From positions 18,180,618-18,244,617 of the forward strand of contig NC_134936.1 of the NCBI RefSeq assembly GCF_051020765.1: a DNA stretch of 64,000 nt, read 5' to 3'. Below are positions 35,591 through 47,400 of this stretch, one piece after another. Positions within the stretch are counted from its first letter, which is position 1; each line of letters begins with the position of its first letter. Position numbers and translations under genes: made by a program. The notes under the pieces were generated by a model, which worked only from the letters and a program-made list of their open reading frames with translations, made no database searches and was not told the DNA's origin. The stretch is from Lasioglossum baleicum. Its lineage: Eukaryota > Arthropoda > Insecta > Hymenoptera > Halictidae.

Positions 35591-38237
35591 CAGTTTCAGT
35601 TTTGTCTGGTAAACGCGAAAGCCGTTTCGCTAGTTTTACTCAAGCCTGACGCTTTCGTCGTTTTTCTCTGCGGAAAATCATGTTTCCACGATTCACGAGT
35701 AAACTATACAGAGCCTGTTGACATCGCCAGCAGTACAAGCAACGAATGTGCAAGACTTCCAACTCGAATGCACATGCACCGTTGGCCGAACACGTCATGT
35801 CGAGGCAAACAATCAGATTTTCGTGCGTGGAACGTATGTAAATCTAACTCGACTTTCTATGCATTTAGAGCATCTGACTGACACGGAAAGCATGTTCCAG
35901 CATTTTCCTCCGAGTACAGGCAGATCTGAAGTTCGTCTAAGGTATCGATCGATCGTGAACAACATGTGCTCTCGAATAAATATTAAACAACAAAGATCCC
36001 CAATTATTATTCAATATATGTATAAAAAAAATATATATATATAGATATATAATAAAAATTGATTAAAAGTCAATTTTGTTCGACAGCTTTTCAGGGAACA
36101 CATCGCTAATCCAGTGCACTCCACGCGCACGATAAATGCATAATGCAGTTCCGACCTGCATAACGCGGGACTGCAAACTCCGTGCACGTGTGCATGTGCG
36201 GGCACATGTGGCCAGACGTATGCACCGCAGACTACGCAACAGCAAACACCAGGAGCTGGTTGGTTAGGCCTGCTAGAATGCCGGTTGCAACCTAGAATCG
36301 TAATGTCATCTTGTTTTGCAACAATTCGTTCCACGCATCGCGACATATTCCTTGTCCGATCGCGTTCATTTTCCGCGTTCAGAATTTCACGAATCGACCG
36401 AATCGAACTGATTGAATCCGCGACGATTTACGACGAACGTGTTTTATTCGATAAACTCTATATTTTATGGGTGGTTGCGCGCTGGTCATCGATAAATTAA
36501 TGAAAACGTAAAGTTGCATCGTTCAGCTTTCCACCAAATAAACCACCACGCTCTTGATCGATTCGGTAATTCATTCACGCGTCAGCGATCCGCGCTGCTC
36601 AACGAATATCGAATATTTTTTCACCACATGATTAATCTTTATGGATTGCTATCAATAGTTTATTGGATCACGCGCGAATGCGCCGACATCGAATGTAATC
36701 GATACGGTGTCGAAGTGAAAAAAGGAAACCTCGAAACCCGCTGTAAGCGTCCACGAATGGTGCTCCGGAACGAAATTGCTCGTAAATTCCGTGACGAAGA
36801 ATCTTTTATCTCTTAATGTTCTCCCTTGCCCATCCCTCGTCGCGCTTGGCACTGTTACAAGATAAGGAATGCTCGGCTCTCTTCTTAATCTCCACTTTTT
36901 CACCTCGTTCGGCTGTGCTGCCAGCTGATTCCGTAACTGTGACTTACATTCACACAGCCCTCGCCTGCAATTTCTCTCTTTCCTGGGTGCTCTAGATTCA
37001 ATAAAAACCACCTCGAACCGGCAATAACAACGAATTGAATCGTTGCGAAACGAGACCCCGATAATAATATGTAGCGAAAACAATTCTTGAGACTCGAGAG
37101 AAACCTTCCTCTCTTCCGCAGTTTAATTATCGGTTTACTCGGGGTGTGTGTCGATGCATCGAGTGACACTGGGGCTTGGAAGACGATTCCAGTGGATGCG
37201 CTAGGCCATAGATTTTCGTTATCGCAATGGTCGAGAGGGTGTTGCGGTTGCACGGGGACCCGGAGACACCGGGGCGGTCGGTGTTCGACAGTTTTCACGT
37301 GCCACCGCTCCCAATTTTTCTTCCGTGTTCCCAGTCACCGCGAGCCATCTCTGGCCGATTGTAACTGGACAGCCGTAGAGAAACTCCGTCCGGAGTAGCC
37401 GTGAAACTTTCCCACCCCGAGTAGGACGATTGGTTTCCGCCTGAAAACAGCTTTCAGACACCAATTACCGGTCCGACCGGCACGGCGCGGCGCGGCGGTC
37501 GTTCGACCGACACAACTGGATCTCGCTGTCAGGACTCCGCTCCTGCAGGAGTTCCGAACGATGGTATCCTGAGAGTTAGCGGACGTTCGGATGGCGGAGC
37601 CATTATCTGCCACCGGGTGCACCTGGAGCCCCCGTCTTTCCACGAAGTAACGACGCGACGCGACGCCGCGCCGCGCCGTGCAGTTGTCCCATCAATTACC
37701 GAGAACCTGCGACGGATTCCATTTTTCAACGAACATTGGCTTTGCTGTCTTACAACGAAGAAAATTTCACTCCTGATTTTATCCCTCAGATTTCTGTACA
37801 CGATTTACGTACGAGTTCTTTAGTAATTGCTCGCACGCATCCCCCACCGTATCGACCAAACTAATATTGTGCAACTTATATTCCACAACGGCACTGTCAC
37901 CGATAGAATTTGATATCTCATATCGGGGACTGAAAGAATGTTGTGACCTCTTACACCTCTTGCGTGACGTTTCTACGTGGGAAAGCTTATATTCAAGTAA
38001 ATCATATACGTATACATATACATATGTATAGCGATCATCGAGAAGTCGAATTCACACACACGAGGACTTGTACTTTCGGTAATATTTAAATCTTTATCAA
38101 TTAATATATAAAGAATATAATTAAAAATATTTGAATTTGGATTGGAAAATCGAGTGACATTTGTTTCCTGTAAACTAGACTGTTCTGGAACTTTTTCAAC
38201 ACTGTAGTATTCCTGACCAGTCTATCTGTTGTTTCAG

Positions 38238-38348
38238 GTCCGAAGAACGAAGTACGTCGGAACGATGTGAGAGGACTACATGGGTGAACACCAACCTGGC
38301 AAGGAACACTCGACGAAATCACGAACACGTGGCGAGACGTGAAGCGGG
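38238..38348 (+). other. Candidate non-coding or out-of-frame exon
   Basis: A strong acceptor (CTATCTGTTGTTTCAG) and a strong donor (GCGG|GTGAGT) enclose 111 bases. In the phase required by exon 2, TGA is reached after about 15 codons. The phase-2 entry frame is open throughout but gives a Thr/Arg/Asn-rich peptide of poor quality. It might be an untranslated first exon of an alternative transcript, a poison exon, or chance splice signals. Confidence 0.25.
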
Positions 38349-38840
38349 GTGAGTTCGAGTGACGCCCGTCGTTGCATTCATAGTTGTCCGCGTTGTTCCT
38401 AGAATAAAACGTCCTGCACCGAATCCACAAAGTCACGTCTTAGACCCGGTACATTAGACACTTCTTGTACGGTTTCTCGGTAAAAAATTGGATTTTGAGA
38501 CGCCATCTGTGGTCATGGATTACCGGTTGCGGAAGATCTCCGGCCTGGAGATAAACGGCCACGGCATTCGGATAAATAAAATTCCCCGGAAGCCCGGGCG
38601 AGCCTTGAATTTCCAGGATCGGCCAGTCCCCGGCCGTATTGAGTTTCGTCTCACGTATCTCCGGACGGGAAGCCACTGGATGACGAATAAAGAATGGAAA
38701 CCGAGGCGATCGTAAAGGGTTCCGTTCCTTCGATCTCGTTCCTGGAAGAACTCTAACTCCAGCATAAGCCAAAAGCGGATGAACGACGAGAGGCAGCGAG
38801 CGATGTTTGTATTTCGCGGCGAAGAGCTGTCATCGCTGTC

Positions 38841-39056
38841 TCAGTCAGTCAACTTGACATTCGAAGCGCACGAAACCTCGAAAACACGCCCTTCGTGATC
38901 GAAGTATGCGTTCGGGTCGGGTGCATGGTGCAGTGCTACGTTCGGAACGAATGTTCCGTGAATAATTTCTGCCTCGAACTGCTCCGCAACATTCCTGGCT
39001 AACCGAAACGTCCTGGCTCCGATTCCGATCGCGGAGCGACTACTCGGGTAATACAT
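38841..39056 (-). CDS. Doubtful minus-strand open frame, 71 codons
   Basis: Reading on the minus strand from the ATG at 39056, the frame gives MYYPSSRSAIGIGARTFRLA, then NVAEQFEAEIIHGTFV and ends SCASNVKLTD at a TGA (38841-38843). The composition is balanced and protein-like, without repeats or arginine runs. The bases just upstream (CCATTATTTTAG before AAATG) could be a splice acceptor. The same frame extends further upstream into the MITE end at 39187, where it is clearly not coding. It lies antisense inside intron 2. It may be a nested-gene exon, a fossil or chance; no family is recognised. Confidence 0.2.
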   Translation of the reverse strand: MYYPSSRSAIGIGARTFRLARNVAEQFEAEIIHGTFVPNVALHHAPDPNAYFDHEGRVFEVSCASNVKLTD

Positions 39057-39186
39057 TTCTAAAATAATGGGAGGCGATACGTTTCCTGCTCTTCGCGAAC
39101 TCCTCTGGAACACGATGATTCCGAAACTGCGCTCCCGCGCTCCCAGAATGGTCGCCTTACAGTTAGGTGCATATAACTGATCACTA

Positions 39187-39215
39187 GACTGCGGATCTTT
39201 ATGCATTTATGGCTC
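39187..39215. mobile_element. Solo end of the GACTGCGGATC MITE family
   Basis: GACTGCGGATCTTTATGCAT follows a TA at 39185-39186, matching the MITE ends at 26332 and 62745. No partner end is visible within about 250 bp on either side, so this is a truncated copy. Confidence 0.6.
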
Positions 39216-39719
39216 ATGGAAATTTTCAAAAAATGCCAGAATATCAAATTCGATAGAATTCGGTACGTTTTTTATTTGTTTCAGATCTGGGAAGGCTGTT
39301 CCCATTAAGAAAAAGGATTTCATTTCATATGACTTTCTGAAAAATTTGTCTATGAAAATTGGAAATTGCATAAACGCACTTGAAATCAGAATAACTTTTT
39401 AACTGCCATTTTCGTTGGGGAGTTAGTCTGATGTAAAGTGCGAATGATCTCAGTTATGCTTCTAGCTGTATGCTACTCGTTCGACCCATGATCGATCTGT
39501 TTTTCACTTGTTCAAGTACAACACAGAAGTTTCGAAAAATGTTCTACCATATCGGAAAAGAAACTAGGTGAGGTCACCAAACAGAATAGTGGCCGGCCAG
39601 CTAGGAAGAACAAAGATTAAATTTGAAATGTATGTAAAGCAGGGACAATTTCATTAGACAATTCCATGTCGGTTGTAACAAAGACGCTCCGGGAGAATGA
39701 GGTCTGTGTACGATCAGAC

Positions 39720-40030
39720 AATTCTCGCGAAAGTCCTGTCCCTGTCTCATACAGATGGAATAAGGATTATCCTCGAGCGAATTAGGCTAACCGAAGCATA
39801 GCGTCGTCGGTGAAATGGCGACGGGGACCGACTGTTCTCGGACCAGACAATTAGAAAATCTAGTTAATTAACAAGTGGAATAAGATCCATCCTAGTCGGA
39901 CTAATGCAGTGGAATCCCTCTATGATCGAGCAAGTGAATCGTTGCCGGGCCTGGTCTGACAATGAGAGCTAGACGAGAATCGACCTGGTTACGTAACTAG
40001 TATGAAGCGGTACTAATCAGACAATGTTAT
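39720..40030 (+). repeat. Cluster of AAGTGGAATA motifs, patch 3
   Basis: GATCAGACAATT, CAGATGGAATAAGG, GACCAGACAATT, ACAAGTGGAATAAG, GCAGTGGAATCC and ATCAGACAATG recur at irregular 30 to 80 base intervals. The CAGACAA half is better kept here than the GGAATA half. Confidence 0.5.
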
Positions 40031-40372
40031 CATCGCGTGTGCTAGGACTAGAAGGAGAGTCCTCCTGCCGGTAACAGAATTTCGGCGAGAGCTCCGGTTG
40101 TAAAAAGGAGGACACGAGTTTCGTAACAATGCGACCGCAGAAATACGGTTAGCGGATTCTTCGAGGCGGGGCCTGAAAGCCGCAATTTTATCTGCAATTG
40201 CGGCTCACGAATTTGCTTTGAAAGTATCCGCAAACTCGCCCGACAGAGAGGCGACGGAGCGAGGCGCTCGACGGAGATTAGAACGCGGCGACGGCGCGGC
40301 GTGCCGCGTTGGAGAGCGAGCGGTCTGTTCGATCTAGCCATCACAAAAGGATCGAGAAAAGAGTGGAAAGAT

Positions 40373-40376
<4 letters not shown>

Positions 40377-40404
<28 letters not shown>
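40377..40404. repeat. (GA)n microsatellite
   Basis: About 14 GA units. A related imperfect CTCTTT/CTCGTT pyrimidine tract lies at 40950-40990. Confidence 0.95.
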
Positions 40405-40407
<3 letters not shown>

Positions 40408-42394
40408 ACTGAAATCGAAGGGAAGAAGCAGAAGAGGCCGAACCCATTGGAAAATAGAGCGAGACAAAGCGATCGTTTGGCGTCGGTCGCGATTCGATGC
40501 TTCCTGGCTTTCGGGTGGCGTCAAAGGACGAAAATTGAACCGCAGGAAACGGGGACCGCGATCCAGAAAAGTTTCTTGGTCGCCAGCGTGTGGAATTCTT
40601 CGCGGGAAGCGGAGCAACGGAAAATAAGAGGACGAAGAACGAATCGTCGGGATCCTGCAGGAGAACGGTCCTCGATGCGACAACGTTCTCTGCGATTCGA
40701 AATAGAAACGTCGATACAAGCATTAAGCGTCCCCGCTAGCCTATTTCCGATCCACTATCGATGACCGAGAAGAGGGGAAAGTACTCCTTTCTTCATTGAT
40801 GAAAGAACAGCGTAATAGAAAATCGTGCTTGTCCGCGAAGCGAAACGTCAATAGCGGGTACCATCGTGGGCAACTCGATGATCGGTACCCGGAAATTTTC
40901 TATTTGTGTTTTGAAGCTATTACCGATGATTGAAGGGATAAAAGGAAGCTCTCTTTCTCTCTCTTTCTCTCGTTCTCTCGTTCTCTCGATTAGCCTCGAC
41001 TTCGGCTCGCGGAATAGAGTAATAGAGACGGTTCCGTTCCACGAAGGAACGCCTCGATCACGTTTCAACAAATTAAATGATCGTCGCTCGTGCTCGGGCA
41101 TACCCGAGGAGCAGTTTCATCCCTTTGCCGCGCTGGAATGGAGCGGACGGGACAAAGGGAAGCCAGCTCGAACAATGTGACTGGCTCATTAACAAACCGG
41201 CGGACCTGTTCACGGATAATGGAACTTTTCGTTAGTGTCACGTTTATAATGATCTCATACGCGTCCGACTAACGGACCGAACGCGGATCCTACTTCCTCC
41301 GGGAATTCAGAATTACAGGAACAAACCCACCGCGGAGGCAAAAACTGAAAATGATCCGCGCCTGGCTTCTTATATGATAAATCCGAGAGGAGCCGCGGCT
41401 ATCAAAATGTTCCGTAAAACTACGCTGCTATCCCCATTCGCGGTTGGACACGGCAACGCGAGAATTATTAACAGTTCAATTTTCAGTAATGTACAGAAAA
41501 TACAAAAAATGTTGAAACAAATGTTGCCCTGTATACGGAAAAATAGAATTCATAGTTCAACTCTGTTCGAAGGGAAGAGAAGCGCGAGCAAAAACCAGGT
41601 ACATATCACGCGGTCTTTTGTGTAGCTAATTAAATTTTTCATTTATTAAAATCGCAATTTAACGCGTAGCACGACGCCGCCGAAAATGTTCCCTTAAACG
41701 TGTTTTGGGCGCCGTGTGTTTCGGCTGAGCCTGGGAAATTAATCATGCACGGTACCCCCTAAGCGTTACCGCGGGGAAACGACGCAACAGTGTTGTTAAT
41801 ACCCTCTTTCCGCGCCGGGCACAAAGGTAAAACAGTATTAGCCCGCTTGCGTAAGAACAGGTGCGCTTGTATAAATACTTTTCCATAGTGTTCGTCGTTG
41901 GAACGACGCGCACGTGTGCACGCAGCATTACGGCGAGCACTCGCACCGCCACTGTCGTTGTGAAAATTTAATTAAAACGCATACCGACCCATGCAACGCG
42001 GTTCTCACGCGGATGCTGCACAACCGGCTCTCTGCCTTTGGGTCCCGCAGAAACGTGCTCGCCCCTCTTAGCGTGGATGGTGTCTAGGTCGATGTTAAAT
42101 TGCACGGAAAAGGAAGTTGTTACAGGTGTTGCGAGCCGGTCTGTCGACTGTGCGTCTCGCTGCGGTCTCGATGTTAATTCTGCGGGAAAAGGGGACTTTC
42201 CATTTCTGATGCCGAAGAGAGAGACTATATTCTACCGAGGGTTTGCTGTAACGCGATGAGCTTATCAGTGTTGACGTTCGCAGATGTTGCAAAATACGAT
42301 AGATTCCGCTAAGGAAAATCCATAGAGAGTTAATGTGCAGAATGAGTGCTGAGCTTGACAGTTGGATAGTAATATTAGGTTTCTTCGGTTGCAG

Positions 42395-42508
42395 CGTTGA
42401 GCCTGCTGTGCGTAAAAAAATTCTCCGGAAGCGGAACAATGCTGGAGGCGCCGCCCGGAAGTCGCGAGGACCTCGTGGAAGCAGCAAGAACACCATGCAC
42501 GCCCACAG
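42395..42508 (+). CDS. Third candidate exon, possible phase 1-1 cassette
   Basis: The exon is bounded by TTCGGTTGCAG and ACAG|GTGAGT. It enters in phase 1: with the G carried from the 6308 donor it encodes A-LSLLCVKKFSGSG and then a segment rich in G, P, S and E with MLEAPPGSREDLVE, ending TPCTPT. It ends in phase 1. Its length is 114 bases, a multiple of three, so including or skipping it leaves the downstream frame unchanged; that is what a cassette exon looks like. The antisense strand and one other forward frame are also open, so coding evidence alone is weaker than for exons 1 and 2. What supports it is the strong acceptor and donor plus phase agreement with both flanking exons. If it is spurious, exon 2 still joins exon 4 in frame. 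Confidence 0.5.
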
Positions 42509-43657
42509 GTGAGTCCGATCCTGGAAGTTACAATGAAGATTTACGGGCTATCCGGGTAATCTAACGAGGACCTTGTCGCGCGAACGCGCCATCCAGTCGG
42601 ACGAACACATACCGGGAAAACGGAGAACGAACGGGTATTACTCTTCGAAACAAGGCCGGCGCGGCGCGGCGGCAGTGTCTTCGGAAAGTCGAGTGTCGCC
42701 GGCAACGTTTAATTTTCCCCGGGAATATCGAACGTGTTTATCATAAAGTTCAAACGGAGATCTAGTGCCCCCGGTAAATCCGGCGAATGGACCCTGCTAG
42801 CTCCCAGTCTCGTAAATTCCGCTGATAAATAATGAAAACGACGAAAACTCCGTGTAACCGGACGACCGACCGCTCGAACTTACTTTGCACGGTGAAATTT
42901 AACGACCCGACGCGACGCGTGGCCGCCGCTGTTACACACGCGCTAGATCGTAAATGTTTCATTGGCTGACAACCACTCGTTTCGAGAGGAAAAATTACCT
43001 AGCCTAACCCGCTCTCTGAATTTTTCTTCAATTTTACCTCGAAAATGTATTTCAGAAGACTGTAGTTCCTTGACGACTTTAGCAGATGAATTATAATTGC
43101 CCACCACATAATTACGGAGTAGACTCGTTTATCCAGGATTGCAAGGGTGCCGAATGGTTCTCATTTCTCGATCTAGGCCGCGATCGCTCTGGAAAGTCTT
43201 ATTTTTTCGTTTACGAGGCATGATTTACATACATTATTTCGAAGCATACAGCTGCGCATGTAGCTATTTTCATAAAGCTGCGACAGCTAAATGCTGCCGA
43301 ATAATGCCGAATTACGCCTCGTAAACGTGAAAATAGGAATTTGAGGGCAATCGCGGCCCAGATTGATCTTTTATCTAGCGCAAACGAGGCTGGCCCCTTA
43401 ACGAGAGAGTAGAACTTTGAGGCGATCGTTGCTCTCGTATAGCACCGGTGCGATGATTCGTGTAAAACGGCAAAAGTCTCATGCATAGGGATGTCGTCGG
43501 AACGCACGGAACGAGAATCGTACAGCCCGAAACAGAGTGGATTTACATGAAAAAATAAGTGGAAAATGTGGTAGAAAATTTTTGTCGCAGCTCGCCCACC
43601 GTACTCGAAAAATCCAATTTGAATTCCGGCCGGCCGCGCGTGCTATTGAATACGGCC

Positions 43658-43690
43658 TGGTCGGCGCAGCGCGGCGCAGCGCGGCGCGGC
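43658..43690. repeat. Variant CGCCG array
   Basis: GCGCAGCGCGGCGCAGCGCG and then GCGCGGC: a compound array in which some units carry an A. Confidence 0.8.
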
Positions 43691-45794
43691 TGTTCATTAC
43701 GCACCGTTTCTACTTACTACAAAGAACGAACGGCCGCCGCCGCCGCGCAACGGATACGTTTTCATAGTCAATTTATACGGGAATTAAGCCTTGAAAAATG
43801 GTTTTCTTTCGCCCGTTGCGTCAGTGCGTTGCGATCGAAAAACATCGCGATTAGCGGACAATGGACGCTACGTTGACGCTACAGTGGGAACACGTCGACG
43901 CGTTGCAAAAGTATTTGTATTCCATCAAGAAATGAAAGGAGCGCCATAAAGCATATTCATTCCAATTCGATAATTTGAAAAACTGGAAACAAAGGCAGGA
44001 CATATTATCGAAGATATGATTACACAATGGAAAATTCTATTACTCTTTTTATTTTATTCGGAGTTCAGTGGAAGTTTTTATAAAAAAAAACGTATAAATG
44101 TTTCTTTGATCCCGACATTCCTGAATTATTGAATGAAAATTTATATATATATATATTTGCAATTTATTCATACAGTTCGTGCTTCTAGAAATACATACAA
44201 ACGCAAGTTATTGATATACGCGTATGATATTTCTCCTTGTGAAGTAGCATTTAATAAATTGCAGTGCTCTTCGTATTTTATCAAATGTTCAGAGTACGTG
44301 AACTTTCACGTAAATTCTATACACAGTGGATAAATAAACTCTGCCGTATAATCCGTAGAGATGAGTTGCGAAGAAAGCGACAGCAAATTACTACAAACGC
44401 GCGATGAAAGCTCGCGACCTCCTGAAATCGACAGCAACAAAAATTCCACTCACCTGGAGCCGTGAATCGCGAATGATTAACCCAGTTTCCCGTCTCGTAA
44501 GAAAACTATAGGCCACAAGAACGTCTGAATGCGCGGAATACCGTGTTTCTCACGGGATCCAACATGACTGCTCTTTCTTCCGAATATTACTCTGTACCGT
44601 ATATGTAACACTTTCGCGAAATTCCGCCGAAATTCGAGGACTCCGAACCTGCTGGTCCAAAAACATTGATCGCGAAAGCACTGACCGCGAACACTATTTA
44701 TTTTCGTCTCTGCGAACGATCGGCAATGGACATTAAAAGAAACAAACGAATTTTGCGAATGATAAACGAAAACGTGATCTTTTCGTACGTGAAAGTCTAT
44801 ATTGTATAGCGAGTAGCGGAGAAAAAGGTGGAAATTTGTTGGACAGCATGATTATAGTCGAGGAAGTATGGCGCCGTTGGTTATTTTAAGGGACAACAGT
44901 TGTCGATATTCCACGGGGATATTTTTCGGATTACCATGTTCCCCAGGCTGTCGTCGTTCCCTTTCATTAAAGCTACCGGCTGCATCGGCGTCCATTCAGA
45001 GGCGCGAAAAAGCAAATCATCGTCGCGCAGCATCAATCACCGTGATTCGGTCGCGTCGCGTCGCCTCGGTGCAGGCCGAGGTCCGATTTTCCACAGACTC
45101 GAACTACTCGTTCCTTTATCCGGAGCGACGCTTCGGGGACAAAGCGGAATCGGAAAGGGAAGGAGGCTCCGGGATCGATCGATGGGAACACCGATTCCCC
45201 TCTGCTTCCTGCGAGCATCATTACCGCCGCAGGTCTACTTGTAACGGAGCCAATGGGCGGCTCTTTTTATCTCAATAAAGCGTCGGTGTCCCGTGATGAT
45301 TGACGGTCTGACTTTGTGGCGTGTCAGCCGCGGGACAGCTGCTTTTTGTCGCCGCCGTGAACGGGGCCGCCTCTATTTTCTTCCGTGTCAACGGCTTCAT
45401 CCGCGTGCCATCGATTTTTCATCATAATTAAGTAATTTGCTTCTTAGCTGTGCTGAACAGAGGGGACGCTCGGAACCTGAACAGAGCTTCGCGAGAGAGC
45501 AGACGCGTCTTCCAGGATGACTATAATATTATACTCAGTTGGGGAAAAAAATAGATGCTATTACCGCGTCTCATAGTCGGAGGGATTATGTTTTCTCGTT
45601 GCTTGAGACGAAGAACGCGGAGATCGCGCGATTATCATAAATATCATAGTTTCGAGTAATGCAGTGGCGAGGGTCAATCATTAGCGGAAGGCGCAGCTCG
45701 CAAGTTTCATCGTCCTGAACTTGAAATATGAATTCTACTCGTATGCTCCAGCAGACAAATGTTTGCTGAACACCACACCACGATTATAACTGGT

Positions 45795-45930
45795 ACAGCG
45801 ATTAATGCAAGTGGAAATGGCCAGAAATGGTCAGACGACCCAGCTAGCTTGTATCAAAGCATACTCGGTCCGTGTATAAGCATTCCCCAACTAATGCTTC
45901 GGCACGTGCTCTCGTAGATGAGGTCTCGCG
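45795..45930 (+). repeat. Small patch 4 of the AAGTGGAATA family
   Basis: GCAAGTGGAAATGGCCAG is followed by ATGGTCAGACGACC and, further on, GCGCAGACAAATTGC. These match the GGTCAGACAAGTGGAATA consensus in pieces. Confidence 0.4.
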
Positions 45931-45954
45931 CGCAGACAAATTGCTTCTGTATTT

Positions 45955-46180
45955 TCACCTTCGCATTTCTGATATTACAAGTATACCCTGAATACCCTGA
46001 GGATTAAAAAATGCATTTCTACCCTTGCACACGCTCTACGATTACTTTCATCAATGTTAAAAGTCTGCATTTCAACGCTCGCGTTTCTAATATTATTCCC
46101 AGCACAGGCTCCGGTTTAAAATATTCTCCTTGCACTCCGTGCAATTTTCTCATTGACGTTAAAAATCTGGCTTTCCACAT
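45955..46180 (+). repeat. Degenerate tandem duplication, unit about 110 bp
   Basis: Two adjacent units share the order GCATTTC(T/A)...TCTGATATTA or TCTAATATTA, then CC(C/A)-GCAC or CCTGA, CCTTGCAC, and TCAATGTTAAAA or TTGACGTTAAAA. The similarity is patchy, so the duplication is old. It lies just after one of the GGTCAG/AAGTGGAATA clusters. Confidence 0.5.
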
Positions 46181-46541
46181 TTTTTGCGCGATTAAAAAGT
46201 AGTCATGCATTTTTTCACGAACTCTAACGATACTTGGAGACATTCGAGATCCATTAACAGAAATATTTTTTGCATCGCAATAACCCGAAGACATATCAAG
46301 GTGGCCTTACTTAAAAGGACCACCCTGTATATCTTGTAAATTGATAAAAAAGAAGTTATCAAGGCTAACCGGAAGTTGCGCGACGCGAACGGCAGTGATC
46401 GGCTTGTTTAATTACCGGCAGAGAAGAACCGGTATCGAGAATGCCGACAGTAATTGACACCACTTTCACGTTCGCGGCTAAACCGCTTTCCAATTTTCTC
46501 GTTATTTTCACGACATAATAACTTGCCGAGGTTGACGGAGT

Positions 46542-46874
46542 TTAGATGCAAGGGCAGGTACGACGAGACGGGTTAGGGGTGAAGTTGGGAAGGGATGCAG
46601 CTTCCACCGCGCGGCCACGCGGCCAGTAATGGCTACGTATATATAGACACTTCTTTACAAGGTGGCGAGATAAGCTCTCATTGGCGACCGAAGCGTAATC
46701 ACCACGGCTTCCTGAAATAGCATCAACCTTCACCCCATCGCCCCATCGTCCCATTCGATCTTGCCATTTCCCTTTCCTGGGATCCTTGGCAGAGGAAGTT
46801 CGATCGGTGTCCATCATTGCCATCGAATTTCGCGTCTGCTTCTTCGATTCTTCCACGCCAGATTCATCGGACAA
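46542..46874 (-). CDS. Doubtful minus-strand open frame, 110 codons
   Basis: The frame begins MSDESGVEESKKQTRNSMAM and is Ser/Lys/Arg/Asp-rich, with GRWGDGVKVDAISGSRGD later. The start has an ordinary context and the first 75 residues look plausible, but the C-terminal part is less so. Two other frames of the region are also open. It sits antisense in intron 3. There are no recognised motifs, so this is listed only because the composition is more protein-like than its surroundings. Confidence 0.13.
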   Translation of the reverse strand: MSDESGVEESKKQTRNSMAMMDTDRTSSAKDPRKGKWQDRMGRWGDGVKVDAISGSRGDYASVANESLSRHLVKKCLYIRSHYWPRGRAVEAASLPNFTPNPSRRTCPCI

Positions 46875-46989
46875 CGCGAACGTACCGCTCTCCTTGATCC
46901 TTTCCGATCATCTTTCCAACAGCTCGCCTGAAATATAATTAAATTGTAAAATCTGTCGAGCACAGAGAGACTTATCGTGTTAGCAGAGA

Positions 46990-47400
46990 CGGTGAACAGG
47001 TATCGGCAACTACGTCTGACTGTCACGTACCGTTTCCACTTGATGTAACTTTAATGCATGTGCCTAACTTTGGAAGTTAATTATCTCGGAAACCAAGCCG
47101 CGTAAAATGGAATTCACATTTTCCTGTTCAACGGGAATTGGCAAATACGTCTGACCACAACGTGCTCTTTCATCTCCATGTAATTTTAATGTAACCAGCT
47201 GTGTGGGGAGTTGATTAAAATAGGAAATAATTTACGCGCGTTGTCGAACTGTAATTACCGAACGTGTTCGACCATAACGAGCCCTTTCCACTTCCTGCAA
47301 TTTTAATGCATTTCAATGTAGAAGTCGTGAAAATAGAACATAACGTTCATACCGCGCTTTCTACTTGTAATTTTCGAGGTTGATCATCTCGGAGGCGAAT
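46990..47400 (+). repeat. Degenerate tandem repeat, about 3 to 4 units of 85-136 bp
   Basis: Units begin near 47011, 47147, 47262 and 47346. The shared order is (TAC)GTCTGACC or GTTCGACCA, then CG, then CTTTCCACTT or CTTTCATCTC, then TGTAATTTTAATGCAT, and in outer units a GTTAATTATCTCGG or GTTGATCATCTCGG tail. Spacing shortens towards the right. It encodes nothing obvious. Confidence 0.65.

Larger units (their letters stand above)
6309..42394 (+). other. Very large intron 2 (about 36 kb)
   Basis: This interval lies between two phase-compatible exons and contains no convincing constitutive exon. It holds: a 32 bp-spaced pair of GGGCGTGG boxes at 7057-7102; a three-copy repeat (7983, 9925, 23767); CT/GA tracts; a MITE at 20367; the second copy of the ~440 bp repeat at 21631; a MITE at 26332; a decayed Tc1-like element at 28368 and a fragment of it at 33839; an inverted-repeat element at 30818; a MITE with perfect 20 bp ends at 35053; and motif clusters at 31.8, 35.4 and 39.7 kb. 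Candidate alternative exons are at 15254 and 38238. About 10.2-13.2, 16.0-19.6 and 40.1-42.3 kb show little beyond short CGCCG arrays and simple repeats. Intron status is inferred from splice phases, not transcript data. Confidence 0.55.

Noticed and set aside
36514..36816. 100-codon frame with protein-like composition
   Set aside because: It starts at TTG rather than ATG, an antisense frame overlaps its end, and no splice sites bound it.
40048..40719. 223-codon minus-strand open frame
   Set aside because: It contains a Leu-Ser repeat from a GA tract and is open in several overlapping frames on both strands, so it is not a credible protein.
46270..46345. ACCACCCTGTATATC resembling insect transposon ends
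   Set aside because: Only short partial matches exist (also near 2519 and 32636), with no paired end or target duplication.
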